Source of the DNA: a virus
IMG/VR virus record: IMGVR_UViG_3300006754_000075
Location: 1 to 31,686 of that record
Direction: 5' to 3' (one strand)
Length of the DNA stretch: 31,686 nt
A program made the position numbers and the translations under genes. The notes under the pieces were generated by a model. That model saw only the letters and a list, made by a program, of their open reading frames with translations. It ran no database searches and was not told where the DNA came from. How positions within the stretch are numbered: position 1 is the first letter of the stretch; each line of letters starts with the position of its first letter. Shown piece by piece: positions 1-8,234 of this stretch.

Positions 1-33
1 CTTGACAAACCCAAAAACAACAGGATCAAAAAC

Positions 34-540
34 ATGATAAGCAACAAAGACGATTTTGCGCACCCCAGCGCGGGCTACTGGCAAAACCTGGGATCCCGCG
101 CGGCGCGGTGCTCCTGGTTCAGGTGGCGGCCTGGAATGCTCGCTACGCTATGGTGCGCCTCGGGACAGTTCGATCACATGCTGCGCGTTGGCTCTTCCAT
201 AGATGGAAAGCGGGAGGTGTGGTGGCCGATTGTGGGCGAGCACGGGGAGGAATACACCCCCGACCTATCAGACACGCAAACGCAAGGCGCGATATTTGCC
301 CAAATAATGAAAGCGTTTGGCGGGCGCGAAATTAATGTTGGCCGGTACGGAGGCGAAGCATATCCGGGCGGCCGGTGGTATCTCTCAATTGATGGGGCGC
401 TTGATGAGGAGATCGAGGTATTGCGCCCATCTAGGAGGTATAATTGGGAATCCGGGGAATACGGGGAATTGTTAGTGCTGGCGCTTGAGGCCCTCGACGG
501 GGGCGAGCTTGGGAAATATGGGCTGGAGATTGTACCTTGA
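34..540 (+). CDS. Hypothetical protein (pre-terminase gene)
   Basis: 168-aa soluble protein that I do not recognise. It is rich in Gly, Trp and acidic residues, with no membrane segment or clear motif. The ATG at 34 is preceded by a usable ribosome site (CAGGA, nine bases upstream). Its TGA is shared with a TTG start of the next gene (TTGA overlap), so the two are translationally coupled. Position upstream of the terminase suggests an early-late boundary or packaging-associated gene, but that is context only. Confidence 0.7.
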   Translation: MISNKDDFAHPSAGYWQNLGSRAARCSWFRWRPGMLATLWCASGQFDHMLRVGSSIDGKREVWWPIVGEHGEEYTPDLSDTQTQGAIFAQIMKAFGGREINVGRYGGEAYPGGRWYLSIDGALDEEIEVLRPSRRYNWESGEYGELLVLALEALDGGELGKYGLEIVP

Positions 541-932
541 CATCACCTAAAATCACCAAAGCTGAACAACAGGTAGCAAAAGAGCTCCTGAAAGCCGACG
601 ATCCGGCGGGCGCGCTTCTGATACAGGCGATCCTGTCTGCGGCGCCTGACAAGGTGAAGCGCAGATACAAGAAAATATTCGGCGGGCGCATGGAGACGAT
701 CAACCCGTCTGCGCTGGTCCACGTTGCAATCGCTCAATTGTTGATGTTGAGCCTAGACGGGGAGATCGAGGTCCGCGACAAGGTGAAACTTTCAACGGCT
801 TTGATTGAGTCTATCCGCAAGATAATCGAGCGCTTCGAGTTACAAAGCGCGGAGCCCGTTGCTATTTTCCTGGGTGAATTTACATCATCAACGGCGGCTG
901 AATATGAACAGGGGATTGAGTTTGGAGAGTAA
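537..932 (+). CDS. Hypothetical helical protein, candidate small terminase
   Basis: 131 aa, mostly helical and Lys/Glu rich, with no membrane segment. It starts at a TTG whose last two bases belong to the TGA of the preceding gene. The middle part (about residues 60-100, with the pattern LVHVAIAQLL...DGEIEVRDKVKLSTALI) looks like the multimerisation helices of small terminase-type proteins, and the gene lies two genes ahead of the large terminase. I see no clear N-terminal helix-turn-helix, so the small-terminase role is a possibility only. Confidence 0.65.
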   Translation: MTSPKITKAEQQVAKELLKADDPAGALLIQAILSAAPDKVKRRYKKIFGGRMETINPSALVHVAIAQLLMLSLDGEIEVRDKVKLSTALIESIRKIIERFELQSAEPVAIFLGEFTSSTAAEYEQGIEFGE

Positions 933-1443
933 AAAATCAAGACATTTGCATAGCTTTGATGAGGTCAGGTGTTCACCGAACGAAGCCTTACAGCTCGGGC
1001 CAGACCAAGTTTCTGGCAGGCTTGACCGCTGCCTTTTTCGATTAAGCGCGGAGTATACGTCCTACGAAAACCACGGATCAGGCTATAAGCATTATTACAG
1101 AAAAGAAGAGACGCTCGAAGAATTGGCGCGTGTTTCTGGCGCTCGAATTATAGGCTGCAAGGGATTGGGCGCTGGATGTGCGCGCGAGCTGTTGTCTTTA
1201 ATGAAAAAAAACGGGGTTTTTCCAGAGTGGGAAATGGAGGTCGCGCGATTTTATAAGCTAAACGTGCCTGAGCTTGTTGACGACCGAGAAACATACGAAG
1301 AGGCGCAGGCCCGCGCGGACTGGGCTGATATTGGAAGCGCAACCGGACTCTCACAGGAGCAAATAAGACACCTTCACGCGCTCGCGATTGGCTATGAGTT
1401 TTGCCCAACACTAGAAAGCGCGGAACATGAAAAAAGTCACTAG
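904..1443 (+). CDS. Hypothetical protein directly upstream of terminase, candidate small terminase
   Basis: The ATG at 904 is preferred over an upstream one at 859, which would deepen the overlap with the previous gene; the product is then 179 aa. Two sub-regions stand out: a helix-hairpin-helix-like segment (RIIGCKGLGAGCARELLSLM, about residues 80-100 from this start) resembling DNA-binding tails of the RpoA type, and a C-terminal helix-turn-helix-like stretch (ADIGSATGLSQEQIRHLHAL). Both would suit DNA recognition. It overlaps the large terminase by 17 bp, so a small-terminase role is plausible, but no family signature settles this. Confidence 0.6.
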   Translation: MNRGLSLESKKSRHLHSFDEVRCSPNEALQLGPDQVSGRLDRCLFRLSAEYTSYENHGSGYKHYYRKEETLEELARVSGARIIGCKGLGAGCARELLSLMKKNGVFPEWEMEVARFYKLNVPELVDDRETYEEAQARADWADIGSATGLSQEQIRHLHALAIGYEFCPTLESAEHEKSH

Positions 1444-2824
1444 TTTCAAGGACTTGTGGGGCCTAGAACCTTACGGAAAACAAACCGCTTTCCTACGCAC
1501 ACCTAAGACCCGCTCTCTTTTTATCGGGGGTTTTGGCGCTGGCAAAAGTTGCGTAAATGCAATGAGAATTGTTCTCGCCGTCCTCGAGTCAGCAAGCTAC
1601 GCCAAAGCCACAGGTCAAAGCGGGGTTTCGGATGGGCTTGTGGTCTGCCCCACATATCAATTGGCGCTCGATGTCATGGTGAAGGCGATCCAGGAGATCG
1701 ACGACAACATGAAAGCCCGCCACGGAAAAGGCATCATCCAAGCGTTTAACAAATCCCGTATGGAGTTGATCACAAACTGGGGATCCAAGATCCTGCTAAG
1801 GAGCGCGACACGTTGTCAGAATCTCGTTGGCTTGAACCTCGGCTGGGCTTCGATGGACGAAGTGACCACAATGCCGCGCCAGGAAGAGGTCTTCGATCTG
1901 TTGCAAGCTCGCCTTCGGTGCCCAAAAACCCCGAGCCATCGCCGATGTTTATGGGCCACAACAACCCCCGCAGGCTATACCGGGGTCATTCGCAGACTTT
2001 CGGAATTGCGAAAAGCCGATCCCGAGTCAGTCTGTATAATCCGCGCGGGGTCTATGGATAATCCTCACCTTGATCCCGCATTCATTGAGAGCCTGAAAAA
2101 GAGCTATTCAAAATCCCGTTGGCGCGCTGAGGTGCTCGGAGAGGTAATGGCGCCACAAACGGCGATATTTCCTGAGTTTTCAGCTAAACACGTTATCCCC
2201 TGGACGCGCCAAGAGGGCAATTGGATCGGCGGGGCTGACTGGGGCTTGACCCGTCACCACTTCTTAGAGCTGGACGCGGTTGAGCTAACACCAGGCGTTA
2301 GAACGTATGTGATCGTGGGCGAGCATTTTACACCCAATCAATCCATCGACCATCAAAACCAATGGTGGCACGACCTAAAAAAGCGCAGGCACCGTGCGCC
2401 TCTTGCGGTAGGGATAGATCGCGCGGACAATTGGCGCCAAGGTAAGATGCTTAGATCCTGGGGATGGCGAACAAAGACAAACGAAGACAGCGATGGGCAG
2501 GCGGCGCGGGTGCTTCCAGGCATCGAGCTTATCCGCGATTTATTGGATCCCGCAGATGGGGGCCGCCCACGGCTCTATATATCCGAGCAGGTGGTTAGAG
2601 AGGGCCGCCAAGATCGGTGGTCTATCTTCTATTGCTTGCAGAATTACAGCTGGATGTTGCACAACGGGGTACCCATAGACGCCATCGATAAAAAAAAGGG
2701 ATGGGATCATGGTATAGACGGCTTGCGCTATGCTATCTTGTCAATGGAGCGCTACAAGACAACTCGCGGTTATTACGCGCTGGACACTAAACCCAGAGAA
2801 AACAATGCTTTCCGTATCGTATGA
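1427..2824 (+). CDS. terL: Terminase large subunit
   Basis: 465-aa packaging motor: an N-terminal ATPase pumps DNA through the portal and a C-terminal RNase H-like nuclease cuts the concatemer. Visible motifs are Walker A GGFGAGKS (34-41), Walker B with the catalytic pair DE (144-145, in LGWASMDE), coupling motif ATTTPAG (177-183), and nuclease acidic residues at D271 (GGADWG) and D331 (VGIDRAD), with a further Asp near the C-terminus in GWDHGIDGL. Length is normal for the family. The ATG at 1427 lies inside the previous gene. The packaging type (cos, pac or other) cannot be read from the sequence alone. Confidence 0.95.
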   Translation: MKKVTSFKDLWGLEPYGKQTAFLRTPKTRSLFIGGFGAGKSCVNAMRIVLAVLESASYAKATGQSGVSDGLVVCPTYQLALDVMVKAIQEIDDNMKARHGKGIIQAFNKSRMELITNWGSKILLRSATRCQNLVGLNLGWASMDEVTTMPRQEEVFDLLQARLRCPKTPSHRRCLWATTTPAGYTGVIRRLSELRKADPESVCIIRAGSMDNPHLDPAFIESLKKSYSKSRWRAEVLGEVMAPQTAIFPEFSAKHVIPWTRQEGNWIGGADWGLTRHHFLELDAVELTPGVRTYVIVGEHFTPNQSIDHQNQWWHDLKKRRHRAPLAVGIDRADNWRQGKMLRSWGWRTKTNEDSDGQAARVLPGIELIRDLLDPADGGRPRLYISEQVVREGRQDRWSIFYCLQNYSWMLHNGVPIDAIDKKKGWDHGIDGLRYAILSMERYKTTRGYYALDTKPRENNAFRIV

Positions 2825-4145
2825 AAACCTTGACGAGAACACCTACGACGCACAGTCGCAGGCGCTCGAGAAATTCCACAACAGGGATTATTCACCCGCG
2901 CTCGCTGAGCTTAAAAAGATGTTTCCGCAGAGCTGGAAAAATATCCAGCTTCGGACGATGCCTTTTATTTATTCGATTGCGCGTGAGCTTGGCGGCGCTC
3001 TCTATTCTGTTGAGCCCTCGCGAGCCTTCGAGGGCGTAAGGAGCCCAGAGATCGAAGCGGCGATCCGCAGAATCTACGAAGAGGCCGAGATTAGCTCCAG
3101 CCTTCGCTATGCTCATGAGGTGCTTTGTCTTCATGCTGGGGTTGCGCTCTTGTGTCTTCCAGATTCGGCGGGGTCTTCGCGGATCTCTGTTCATGTTCTC
3201 GCGCCTTGGCGCGTAAAGCCTGAGCGGGAATCGCCACTAGTGAAAGACGAGAGATCGATCAACAAATGGCGCGTAAGGCTTCCACGGCGCGAGACAGCAT
3301 ATGGGACGGTTCAGGAAGAAGATCTTATCCTGACACCCGAAACAATTACATGGGCAGACGGATCCCCGCTATACGAGACAGAAGAAAACCCAATCGGCGC
3401 GATCCCGCTTGTCACGCTTCGGGCCGGTGAGAGGTGCGGGGCTTTCTGGCCTGCGGTGAATTCTGACCTATTATCCTGCCAGATCAATTTGATTTTATCC
3501 TATTCTGATATCGGATCTATTATTCACCAACAGGGATGGGGCCAGCGGGTTTTGACGGGCGGGGGGATGGATGCAACAGAGATCCAGGTCGGCCCGGACA
3601 CGGTTTTAAACCTCGAAGAAAATCACGATTTCAAGATCGTGAGCGGCGCAAACGCTAACACCGTGGGAGGTTTTATAGAGTCAACGGAGAGTTTCCTTCG
3701 CCTGGTTTTGTCACAAAATAAGGTTGACCCCTCCGCGCTGATGTCCTCGGGCGCATACACCGCCGCCTCTCGACTGGTGGAGCAGGCAGATAGACAAACT
3801 GAGAAACTAATTCACCGCCGCGCCTTTGAGCGGGCAGAGAATAAACTCTTCAATATTCTAGCGCGCTGGACTAACGCGATCCGGGGCTTCGCTGTAATGC
3901 CCACGGGCGGGGTTAATGTGCGCCTTGAGTACCACGAATTCTCGCAACCATTCGATCCGCTTCATGAGTCGCAGGCTAGCGAGATCCGCGCGGCGTCTGG
4001 TCTTGAGTCTATCGTGGAGCAAATAGCGAAGGAGCGCGGGATCTCTAAAGCCGAAGCGTCTGCGGTGCTAGATGAAAACCTCGAGATCCAAAGGCGGATC
4101 AAGATGAGCGCAGAGCCACCGGCGACGCTCGAGGCTGTGCAATGA
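2805..4145 (+). CDS. Portal protein
   Basis: 446 aa from the ATG at 2805, which overlaps the end of the terminase by 20 bp; a longer frame reaching back to 2730 would lie deeper in the terminase gene and is unlikely. The portal forms the dodecameric vertex ring through which DNA enters and leaves. The assignment rests on position (immediately after the large terminase and before head genes), length, and an acidic/amphipathic make-up with a long helical region near the C-terminus (about 330-430), which fits the portal stem and crown. No short diagnostic motif exists for portals. It couples to the next gene by ATGA. Confidence 0.8.
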   Translation: MLSVSYENLDENTYDAQSQALEKFHNRDYSPALAELKKMFPQSWKNIQLRTMPFIYSIARELGGALYSVEPSRAFEGVRSPEIEAAIRRIYEEAEISSSLRYAHEVLCLHAGVALLCLPDSAGSSRISVHVLAPWRVKPERESPLVKDERSINKWRVRLPRRETAYGTVQEEDLILTPETITWADGSPLYETEENPIGAIPLVTLRAGERCGAFWPAVNSDLLSCQINLILSYSDIGSIIHQQGWGQRVLTGGGMDATEIQVGPDTVLNLEENHDFKIVSGANANTVGGFIESTESFLRLVLSQNKVDPSALMSSGAYTAASRLVEQADRQTEKLIHRRAFERAENKLFNILARWTNAIRGFAVMPTGGVNVRLEYHEFSQPFDPLHESQASEIRAASGLESIVEQIAKERGISKAEASAVLDENLEIQRRIKMSAEPPATLEAVQ

Positions 4146-4801
4146 TTGCAAAGGTTGACGTCGAATACCACAGCGGGCTTTCTGTATCTTCTCGCAAGAT
4201 GCTGAGGCCCGTGGTCCGCATGTTTACAGCCTACGCGGGGAAGGTGAAGTACAGGATCCAGACAAAAAAGAGACTCGGCAGCGGGCGGCAAACGGGGCGT
4301 TATGTTCCGGTTAAAACTACGCTCAATAAAGCTGAAAAAAACCTAGCCATCGCGCGGAACCAGAAGAACAAAAAAGCGATCAGCCTCTGGCTTAATACAA
4401 TCGACAACATCAACGCGAACAGGGGAGGCAGGCGAAGGGGCTACAGATCAACGGGCGGAATGTGGCGCGGCTTCAAGGTCAAAGCTCAGCAGAGCGGGAA
4501 AACTATAACTGTGGGCTTTTTTGGTAAATCCAAAGCCCGCCCCGGTGGGAAAAAGACCGTAACAAACAGAGCAAAAGCCTGGTTTGCGTTCACAGACAGC
4601 GGCAAGCACAGGGAAGGCGAGCACATGTTAGCCCCGACCAAAGATGAATTCGACGCTCTAAAGGCGCATTATGCCCTAAACGTTACCGCCGGAATGTTGA
4701 CAGAAGTGAAAGAACGTCAAAAGATAGCCGCGATGATCAAGAAAGGAATGAAGCAAGATCCAAAGCTAAAAAGCATCCTGGATCAATACCTGAGCAAATA
4801 G
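4142..4801 (+). CDS. Phage virion morphogenesis protein (HK97 gp10 / Mu gpG-like)
   Basis: 219 aa, very basic (many Lys/Arg). The central-to-C-terminal pattern, a mutable loop followed by TVGFFGK, a Trp/Phe-rich stretch (AWFAFTDSGK) and then HMLAPTKDEF, resembles the gp10/gpG families, where a conserved beta strand precedes an aromatic 'fits-in' segment and an R/APF motif. These proteins sit at the neck or act in head completion. It lies between portal and scaffold, somewhat earlier than gp10-like genes usually do. The family call is tentative; the coding assignment is firm (ATGA overlap with the portal). Confidence 0.55.
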   Translation: MIAKVDVEYHSGLSVSSRKMLRPVVRMFTAYAGKVKYRIQTKKRLGSGRQTGRYVPVKTTLNKAEKNLAIARNQKNKKAISLWLNTIDNINANRGGRRRGYRSTGGMWRGFKVKAQQSGKTITVGFFGKSKARPGGKKTVTNRAKAWFAFTDSGKHREGEHMLAPTKDEFDALKAHYALNVTAGMLTEVKERQKIAAMIKKGMKQDPKLKSILDQYLSK

Positions 4802-4816
4802 ACGAAAGGGGCAAAC

Positions 4817-5401
4817 ATGGACGAACAGAAACAACCCGATCCGCCACCAAAGGCGGACACGCCACCACCACAGGCACAACCGGAGGCACACACAACCCCG
4901 GAAAAGCCCGCGCCCGATCTGGTATTGACGCCACCAAAGGCAGAAACGCCAATAGAACAGAAAGCCGAAGAGAAAAAAGCCGCCCCGAAAAAGCCAAAGA
5001 AAAAGCCAGAGAAAACAGACCAGATCGACCCGGCGGAGCTGGAGAGGTTAGCGAAAGAATACGAGAGCCTGAAGCAATCACACGAGAGCTTGACGGCTTC
5101 GCTACAGTCCGCGCAAAGTGACCGCCGGTTACAGGTTATGAGATCGGCAGGCGTGGAGGTGCTAGGCGATGAGGAGCTTTTGAAGCTCGCGCCACAGGTT
5201 GACCCAGACACAACAGAGGGCAGGCAGAAGATCAGCGAGTGGATAGAAAGCCACCAGGGCCTTGTTTCATCGCGCTTCAAGATTCAACCGAAGAGGGATG
5301 CGCAGATAGCTAGCTCGGCGATAGAAAACGCAGCGGTTAAAACCCTCTTCGGGAACGCTGAGACGGTACGCAAACGCATAAAAACGCTGATGGGAGAATA
5401 A
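4817..5401 (+). CDS. Scaffold-like protein
   Basis: 194 aa with two zones: a Pro/Ala/Lys/Glu-rich, disordered N-terminus (about residues 1-75, with repeated PPKA and KKP groups), then a Glu/Lys-rich coiled-coil region (76-110) and a helical C-terminus ending in RKRIKTLMGE. Composition, size and position two genes before the major capsid gene fit an internal scaffolding protein that shapes the procapsid and leaves before packaging. The ribosome site is AAAGGGGCA, six to seven bases before the ATG. No protease gene is visible nearby, so the scaffold would have to exit or be cut by another protein. Confidence 0.6.
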   Translation: MDEQKQPDPPPKADTPPPQAQPEAHTTPEKPAPDLVLTPPKAETPIEQKAEEKKAAPKKPKKKPEKTDQIDPAELERLAKEYESLKQSHESLTASLQSAQSDRRLQVMRSAGVEVLGDEELLKLAPQVDPDTTEGRQKISEWIESHQGLVSSRFKIQPKRDAQIASSAIENAAVKTLFGNAETVRKRIKTLMGE

Positions 5402-5402
5402 G

Positions 5403-5897
5403 ATGGGGCGAAGAAAACAAGAGCTAACCGGAGAAGAGCAGCGCGCGCAAAGATTGATCGGCGCAACGCAGATCATGGCAGGGCTTCAGAAGTCTAACCA
5501 GATGGGGATCACCAATGTTCCCGCGCACTGCCAAGCGGGAGCGCCTGACCCGTTTAACCCAGGGCAGAAACTCCCGCGCCCGTATCGTTATTATCGGGTC
5601 CACGATCCGCAGTCACCGGAAGGCAAGCGCACAATAGAGCTTCTTAGGCTCTACGGTTATGAGCCTGCGACGGATGGCGAGTCATTTCCGACAATGCCGG
5701 GTGGCGCGATCTATAAATGCCACCCCCTGCAACATGACCAGGCAAACCTCGCAATGAAGAAGATCGCGGTGCAGGAAACTACACAAGCGGGCGAGCGTGA
5801 GAGGCGCCGCGTACAAGAGGCCGCGCGCTATGCTTTCGGCTCGGCAGATGTTACCGCAGAGGTTGAGCGCAAAACCATTGACCCTAGAAATTTGTAA
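5403..5897 (+). CDS. Hypothetical head-region protein
   Basis: 164 aa, unrecognised. It begins one base after the scaffold-like gene stops. It is rich in Arg, Gln and Pro, with a Pro/Tyr-rich middle (PGQKLPRPYRYYRVHDPQ) and a helical, charged C-terminus. There is no membrane segment or nucleotide-binding motif. Lying between scaffold and capsid it could be a minor head component or an assembly factor; this is inferred from position only. Confidence 0.65.
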   Translation: MGRRKQELTGEEQRAQRLIGATQIMAGLQKSNQMGITNVPAHCQAGAPDPFNPGQKLPRPYRYYRVHDPQSPEGKRTIELLRLYGYEPATDGESFPTMPGGAIYKCHPLQHDQANLAMKKIAVQETTQAGERERRRVQEAARYAFGSADVTAEVERKTIDPRNL

Positions 5898-5967
5898 CCG
5901 AAAACGCCACAACCCGAAAATAATGTGTTACTAACTAGAAAGCATTTAAACATTTGGAGTTTCTAGC
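5898..5967 (+). promoter_or_regulatory. Leader region of the major capsid gene
   Basis: 70 bp gap, AT-rich for this genome. It ends in a ribosome site TTGGAG eight bases before the capsid ATG. It is one of the few real gaps in the structural operon and would suit separate high-level capsid expression. A -10-like TAATGT is present, but I cannot pair it with a convincing -35, so a promoter is possible, not shown. Confidence 0.3.
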
Positions 5968-6867
5968 ATGGCAACACAGACCGCATTTTCACAGGCCGCC
6001 TCTACGCAGGTCACCGAGGCATTTTTCAACGGCATCGGCGACGCTACGCGCGCTATGGCTCAAATGGAAAAGGTCGTCAAAGTTGACCGCGATGACGTAG
6101 CGAGCTTGAAAAAGGCAGCTATGCAAGGAATCACAACCGTGCAGGCTTGGGACGGTATCAGCGATCCCACGGGCGGCACGCTTGCGAGCGTATCCTCCTC
6201 ATACCAGCAGTCTATAAATTACAGCATGTTCATGCTGAACGTCCGCCTACCTAGTCACGAAATTCGTGATATTGGGAACCTAGTTTCTGAGTCCGCGCGT
6301 AAGCTCGGGTTTGCGGTTTCTAACTCTGTTGTAAGCCAGGGTTGGGGCCAGGTTGTCAAGGCGTGGACGCATGATGGCGCGGACGGAAAAAGTCCCATTG
6401 ATTCGGCGCATCCGATAAGCGGCGGAGTATTCGATAACAAAGAGACAACGACCCTCGACGCGGCCGCGCTTGCGGATGCTTTGACCCGTCTCCGACGCTT
6501 CAAGGATCTCGAAGGCGAAACCTATGACGCGGCGCTGGGCGAAATTGCGCTTGTATGTCCGCCGGAATTGGAAAAAACGGCGTTGGAACTCGTTGCACCC
6601 GCATTCTCTGGCTCGGATCTATCTGCGAACTTCTTCGCATCCTACAACATCACGGTTGTCTCAAGTCCATACCTGACAGATTCCAATAACTGGATGCTAG
6701 TGCCGGTCAACTCTACCCCGATCCGGCTGTGGCTTCGAGAGGCTCCGATTGTGACCCAGTACACCGATAACCCCACCAATTCTCTCAACTTGAGAGTTCA
6801 GTGCGCGATGGCGTCTTACTTCATGCCGCCTGGATATCAGAATCTTGTAGGCAACACCCCCGCATAG
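5968..6867 (+). CDS. Major capsid protein (HK97-fold, Mu gpT-like)
   Basis: 299 aa. It forms the icosahedral head shell. Features that fit Mu-type major head subunits are an Ala/Gln-rich N-arm, a mid-protein stretch of the type 'ALVCPPELEKTALELV' (about 188-204) followed by a Val/Ser-rich strand ending in SSPYLTDSNNWMLVP, and a late 'REAPIVTQYTDNPT' segment. Length and position (after a scaffold-like gene, before connectors) agree. It has its own strong ribosome site (TTGGAG). No cleavage site or protease is apparent. Confidence 0.85.
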   Translation: MATQTAFSQAASTQVTEAFFNGIGDATRAMAQMEKVVKVDRDDVASLKKAAMQGITTVQAWDGISDPTGGTLASVSSSYQQSINYSMFMLNVRLPSHEIRDIGNLVSESARKLGFAVSNSVVSQGWGQVVKAWTHDGADGKSPIDSAHPISGGVFDNKETTTLDAAALADALTRLRRFKDLEGETYDAALGEIALVCPPELEKTALELVAPAFSGSDLSANFFASYNITVVSSPYLTDSNNWMLVPVNSTPIRLWLREAPIVTQYTDNPTNSLNLRVQCAMASYFMPPGYQNLVGNTPA

Positions 6868-6885
6868 GGGATAGGGGCTTATCTT

Positions 6886-7782
6886 GTGGCATATCTTAGA
6901 CCTATTGAGGTTATACAGGACCAGGCCGGATCCGCGTCGATAATCGTTGACGAGGCCGCCACAAGTGCGACGGCAACCCTTGAAAAGCTGAGCGGGTCCA
7001 CGGTGGAAACATTGACCGCCACCGTGGACACCTACAGCGCCACCATCGCCACGGTTACAAGTGACTCGGCGATAGTGTCTTCATCTTCTGATTCTGTAAC
7101 CGCAGGCGATCCGCTTCTGCATATCCCCGGCTCGGGGGTCGCCTCGCGGTTATGGGTCAGGGGCTACACGGGCCCCAGCGTGATCACCTTTGACGCTCCT
7201 CCGGTTTCATCGTTTGCGACTGGCGACACGATCAAAGGCTGCAAAATATCGGCAACGGTCCCAAGCTCGGCAACGACAGATCTCGGCGTCAACTATCGGA
7301 TCCGATGGGTTATTACCTATTCAGGCGGAGAGGTTAGAAGCTACGATCAACGGCTTCACGTTGTGCGGTCAGGCTTCCCGGCTACGCCTTCTGTTACAGA
7401 CACCGGGCGATTTGTGGCGGCCAACTTCCCCTCAGAATATGAATTGCAAGGCGGCGAGAAGCTACGGCGGATCGCGTTTGCGGCCCAAGATAAACTAAGA
7501 AACGAGCTATTAGGCCGGGGCCGCTACGCACACTTGACCGGCGCCGATTCTTCCACGTTTGCAGAGGCGGGGCTTTTAGCTCTTCAGTCTGTGCTCTTGA
7601 TGGAGGGGTTTTTTCATGCGGACACAGATCGCGTTAGCTATTCGGAATCGCTAAATAAGCGCTTTTTCGGCGCGGTAATGTCTGGTCTTCGATCCTTGTC
7701 CCATTATGACAACGACGGCGATGGGGTGATTAGCTCGGGCGAGTCCACCAAGTGGGGCGGAATACCAGCGGTGCGTTACTAA
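6886..7782 (+). CDS. Head-tail connector-region protein with EF-hand-type loop
   Basis: 298 aa starting at a GTG preceded by TAGGGGC. The N-terminal half is Thr/Ser/Ala/Val-rich and beta-like (surface or Ig-like character). The second half is helical with Arg, Leu and Tyr (about 170-270) and resembles head-tail adaptor proteins, which also lie directly after the capsid gene. Residues 275-286 are DNDGDGVISSGE, with D, D, D at positions 1, 3, 5, G at 6, I at 8 and E at 12, the canonical Ca2+-binding EF-hand loop. A connector/adaptor role is inferred from position; ion binding is predicted from the loop. Confidence 0.6.
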   Translation: MAYLRPIEVIQDQAGSASIIVDEAATSATATLEKLSGSTVETLTATVDTYSATIATVTSDSAIVSSSSDSVTAGDPLLHIPGSGVASRLWVRGYTGPSVITFDAPPVSSFATGDTIKGCKISATVPSSATTDLGVNYRIRWVITYSGGEVRSYDQRLHVVRSGFPATPSVTDTGRFVAANFPSEYELQGGEKLRRIAFAAQDKLRNELLGRGRYAHLTGADSSTFAEAGLLALQSVLLMEGFFHADTDRVSYSESLNKRFFGAVMSGLRSLSHYDNDGDGVISSGESTKWGGIPAVRY

Positions 7783-8222
7783 TGGCGACGAGGGCGCACA
7801 CGCTGATCGCTGGAATCATCACAAAGATCGAAGCGATAACCCCTGATGAGCAATCCGGCGCGGCTGACAAGTTTAGGCATAACCCTGGGCTCGATGTTTC
7901 AGAGGCGGCGATCAGTCGTGACCGGGCATTTGCAATCGCGCCCTCTGGTCCGGTTAGCAGGGATCTCCGGTATATATCGAGCACACAGCCCGCCGTTGTA
8001 AACGCTGAGTTTGATCTAGCCGTCGCATACCAGGCAACCCGCAACGCTAGAGATCGGATCTTGAAAGATTCCGAGCGGTTGCTTGTGGCTCTTGAAGAGT
8101 TCCAGGGCGAAAACTCGAGCGATGTTTTAGAGGTTACAGTCACGAGCGGGACAATTACTCCACTAGACCGCACAGTATTGACGGAATTTGTGGTATTAGT
8201 TACCTACCAATTAGATATATAA
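7782..8222 (+). CDS. Tail terminator / head-tail joining protein (putative)
   Basis: 146 aa from the ATG at 7782, sharing one base with the preceding TAA; a frame extending back to 7752 is less likely. The protein mixes helices with a beta-rich C-terminus ending VVLVTYQLDI, as in gpU-like tail terminators, whose fold ends in strands. It lies just before the tail tube gene, the usual place for a tail terminator or completion protein. The family assignment is by synteny and general shape, not by a motif. Confidence 0.5.
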   Translation: MATRAHTLIAGIITKIEAITPDEQSGAADKFRHNPGLDVSEAAISRDRAFAIAPSGPVSRDLRYISSTQPAVVNAEFDLAVAYQATRNARDRILKDSERLLVALEEFQGENSSDVLEVTVTSGTITPLDRTVLTEFVVLVTYQLDI

Positions 8223-8234
8223 GAGGGAATCCAG

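Noticed and set aside
2-30. TTGACA -35 hexamer at 2-7 as a promoter for the first gene
   Set aside because: At 16-18 bp spacing the -10 positions read only ATCAAA/TCAAAA; context before the window is unknown. Recorded as unproven.
7730-8173. Minus-strand frame opposite the tail terminator gene
   Set aside because: It is a shadow of the plus-strand gene; there is no ribosome site or recognisable domain.
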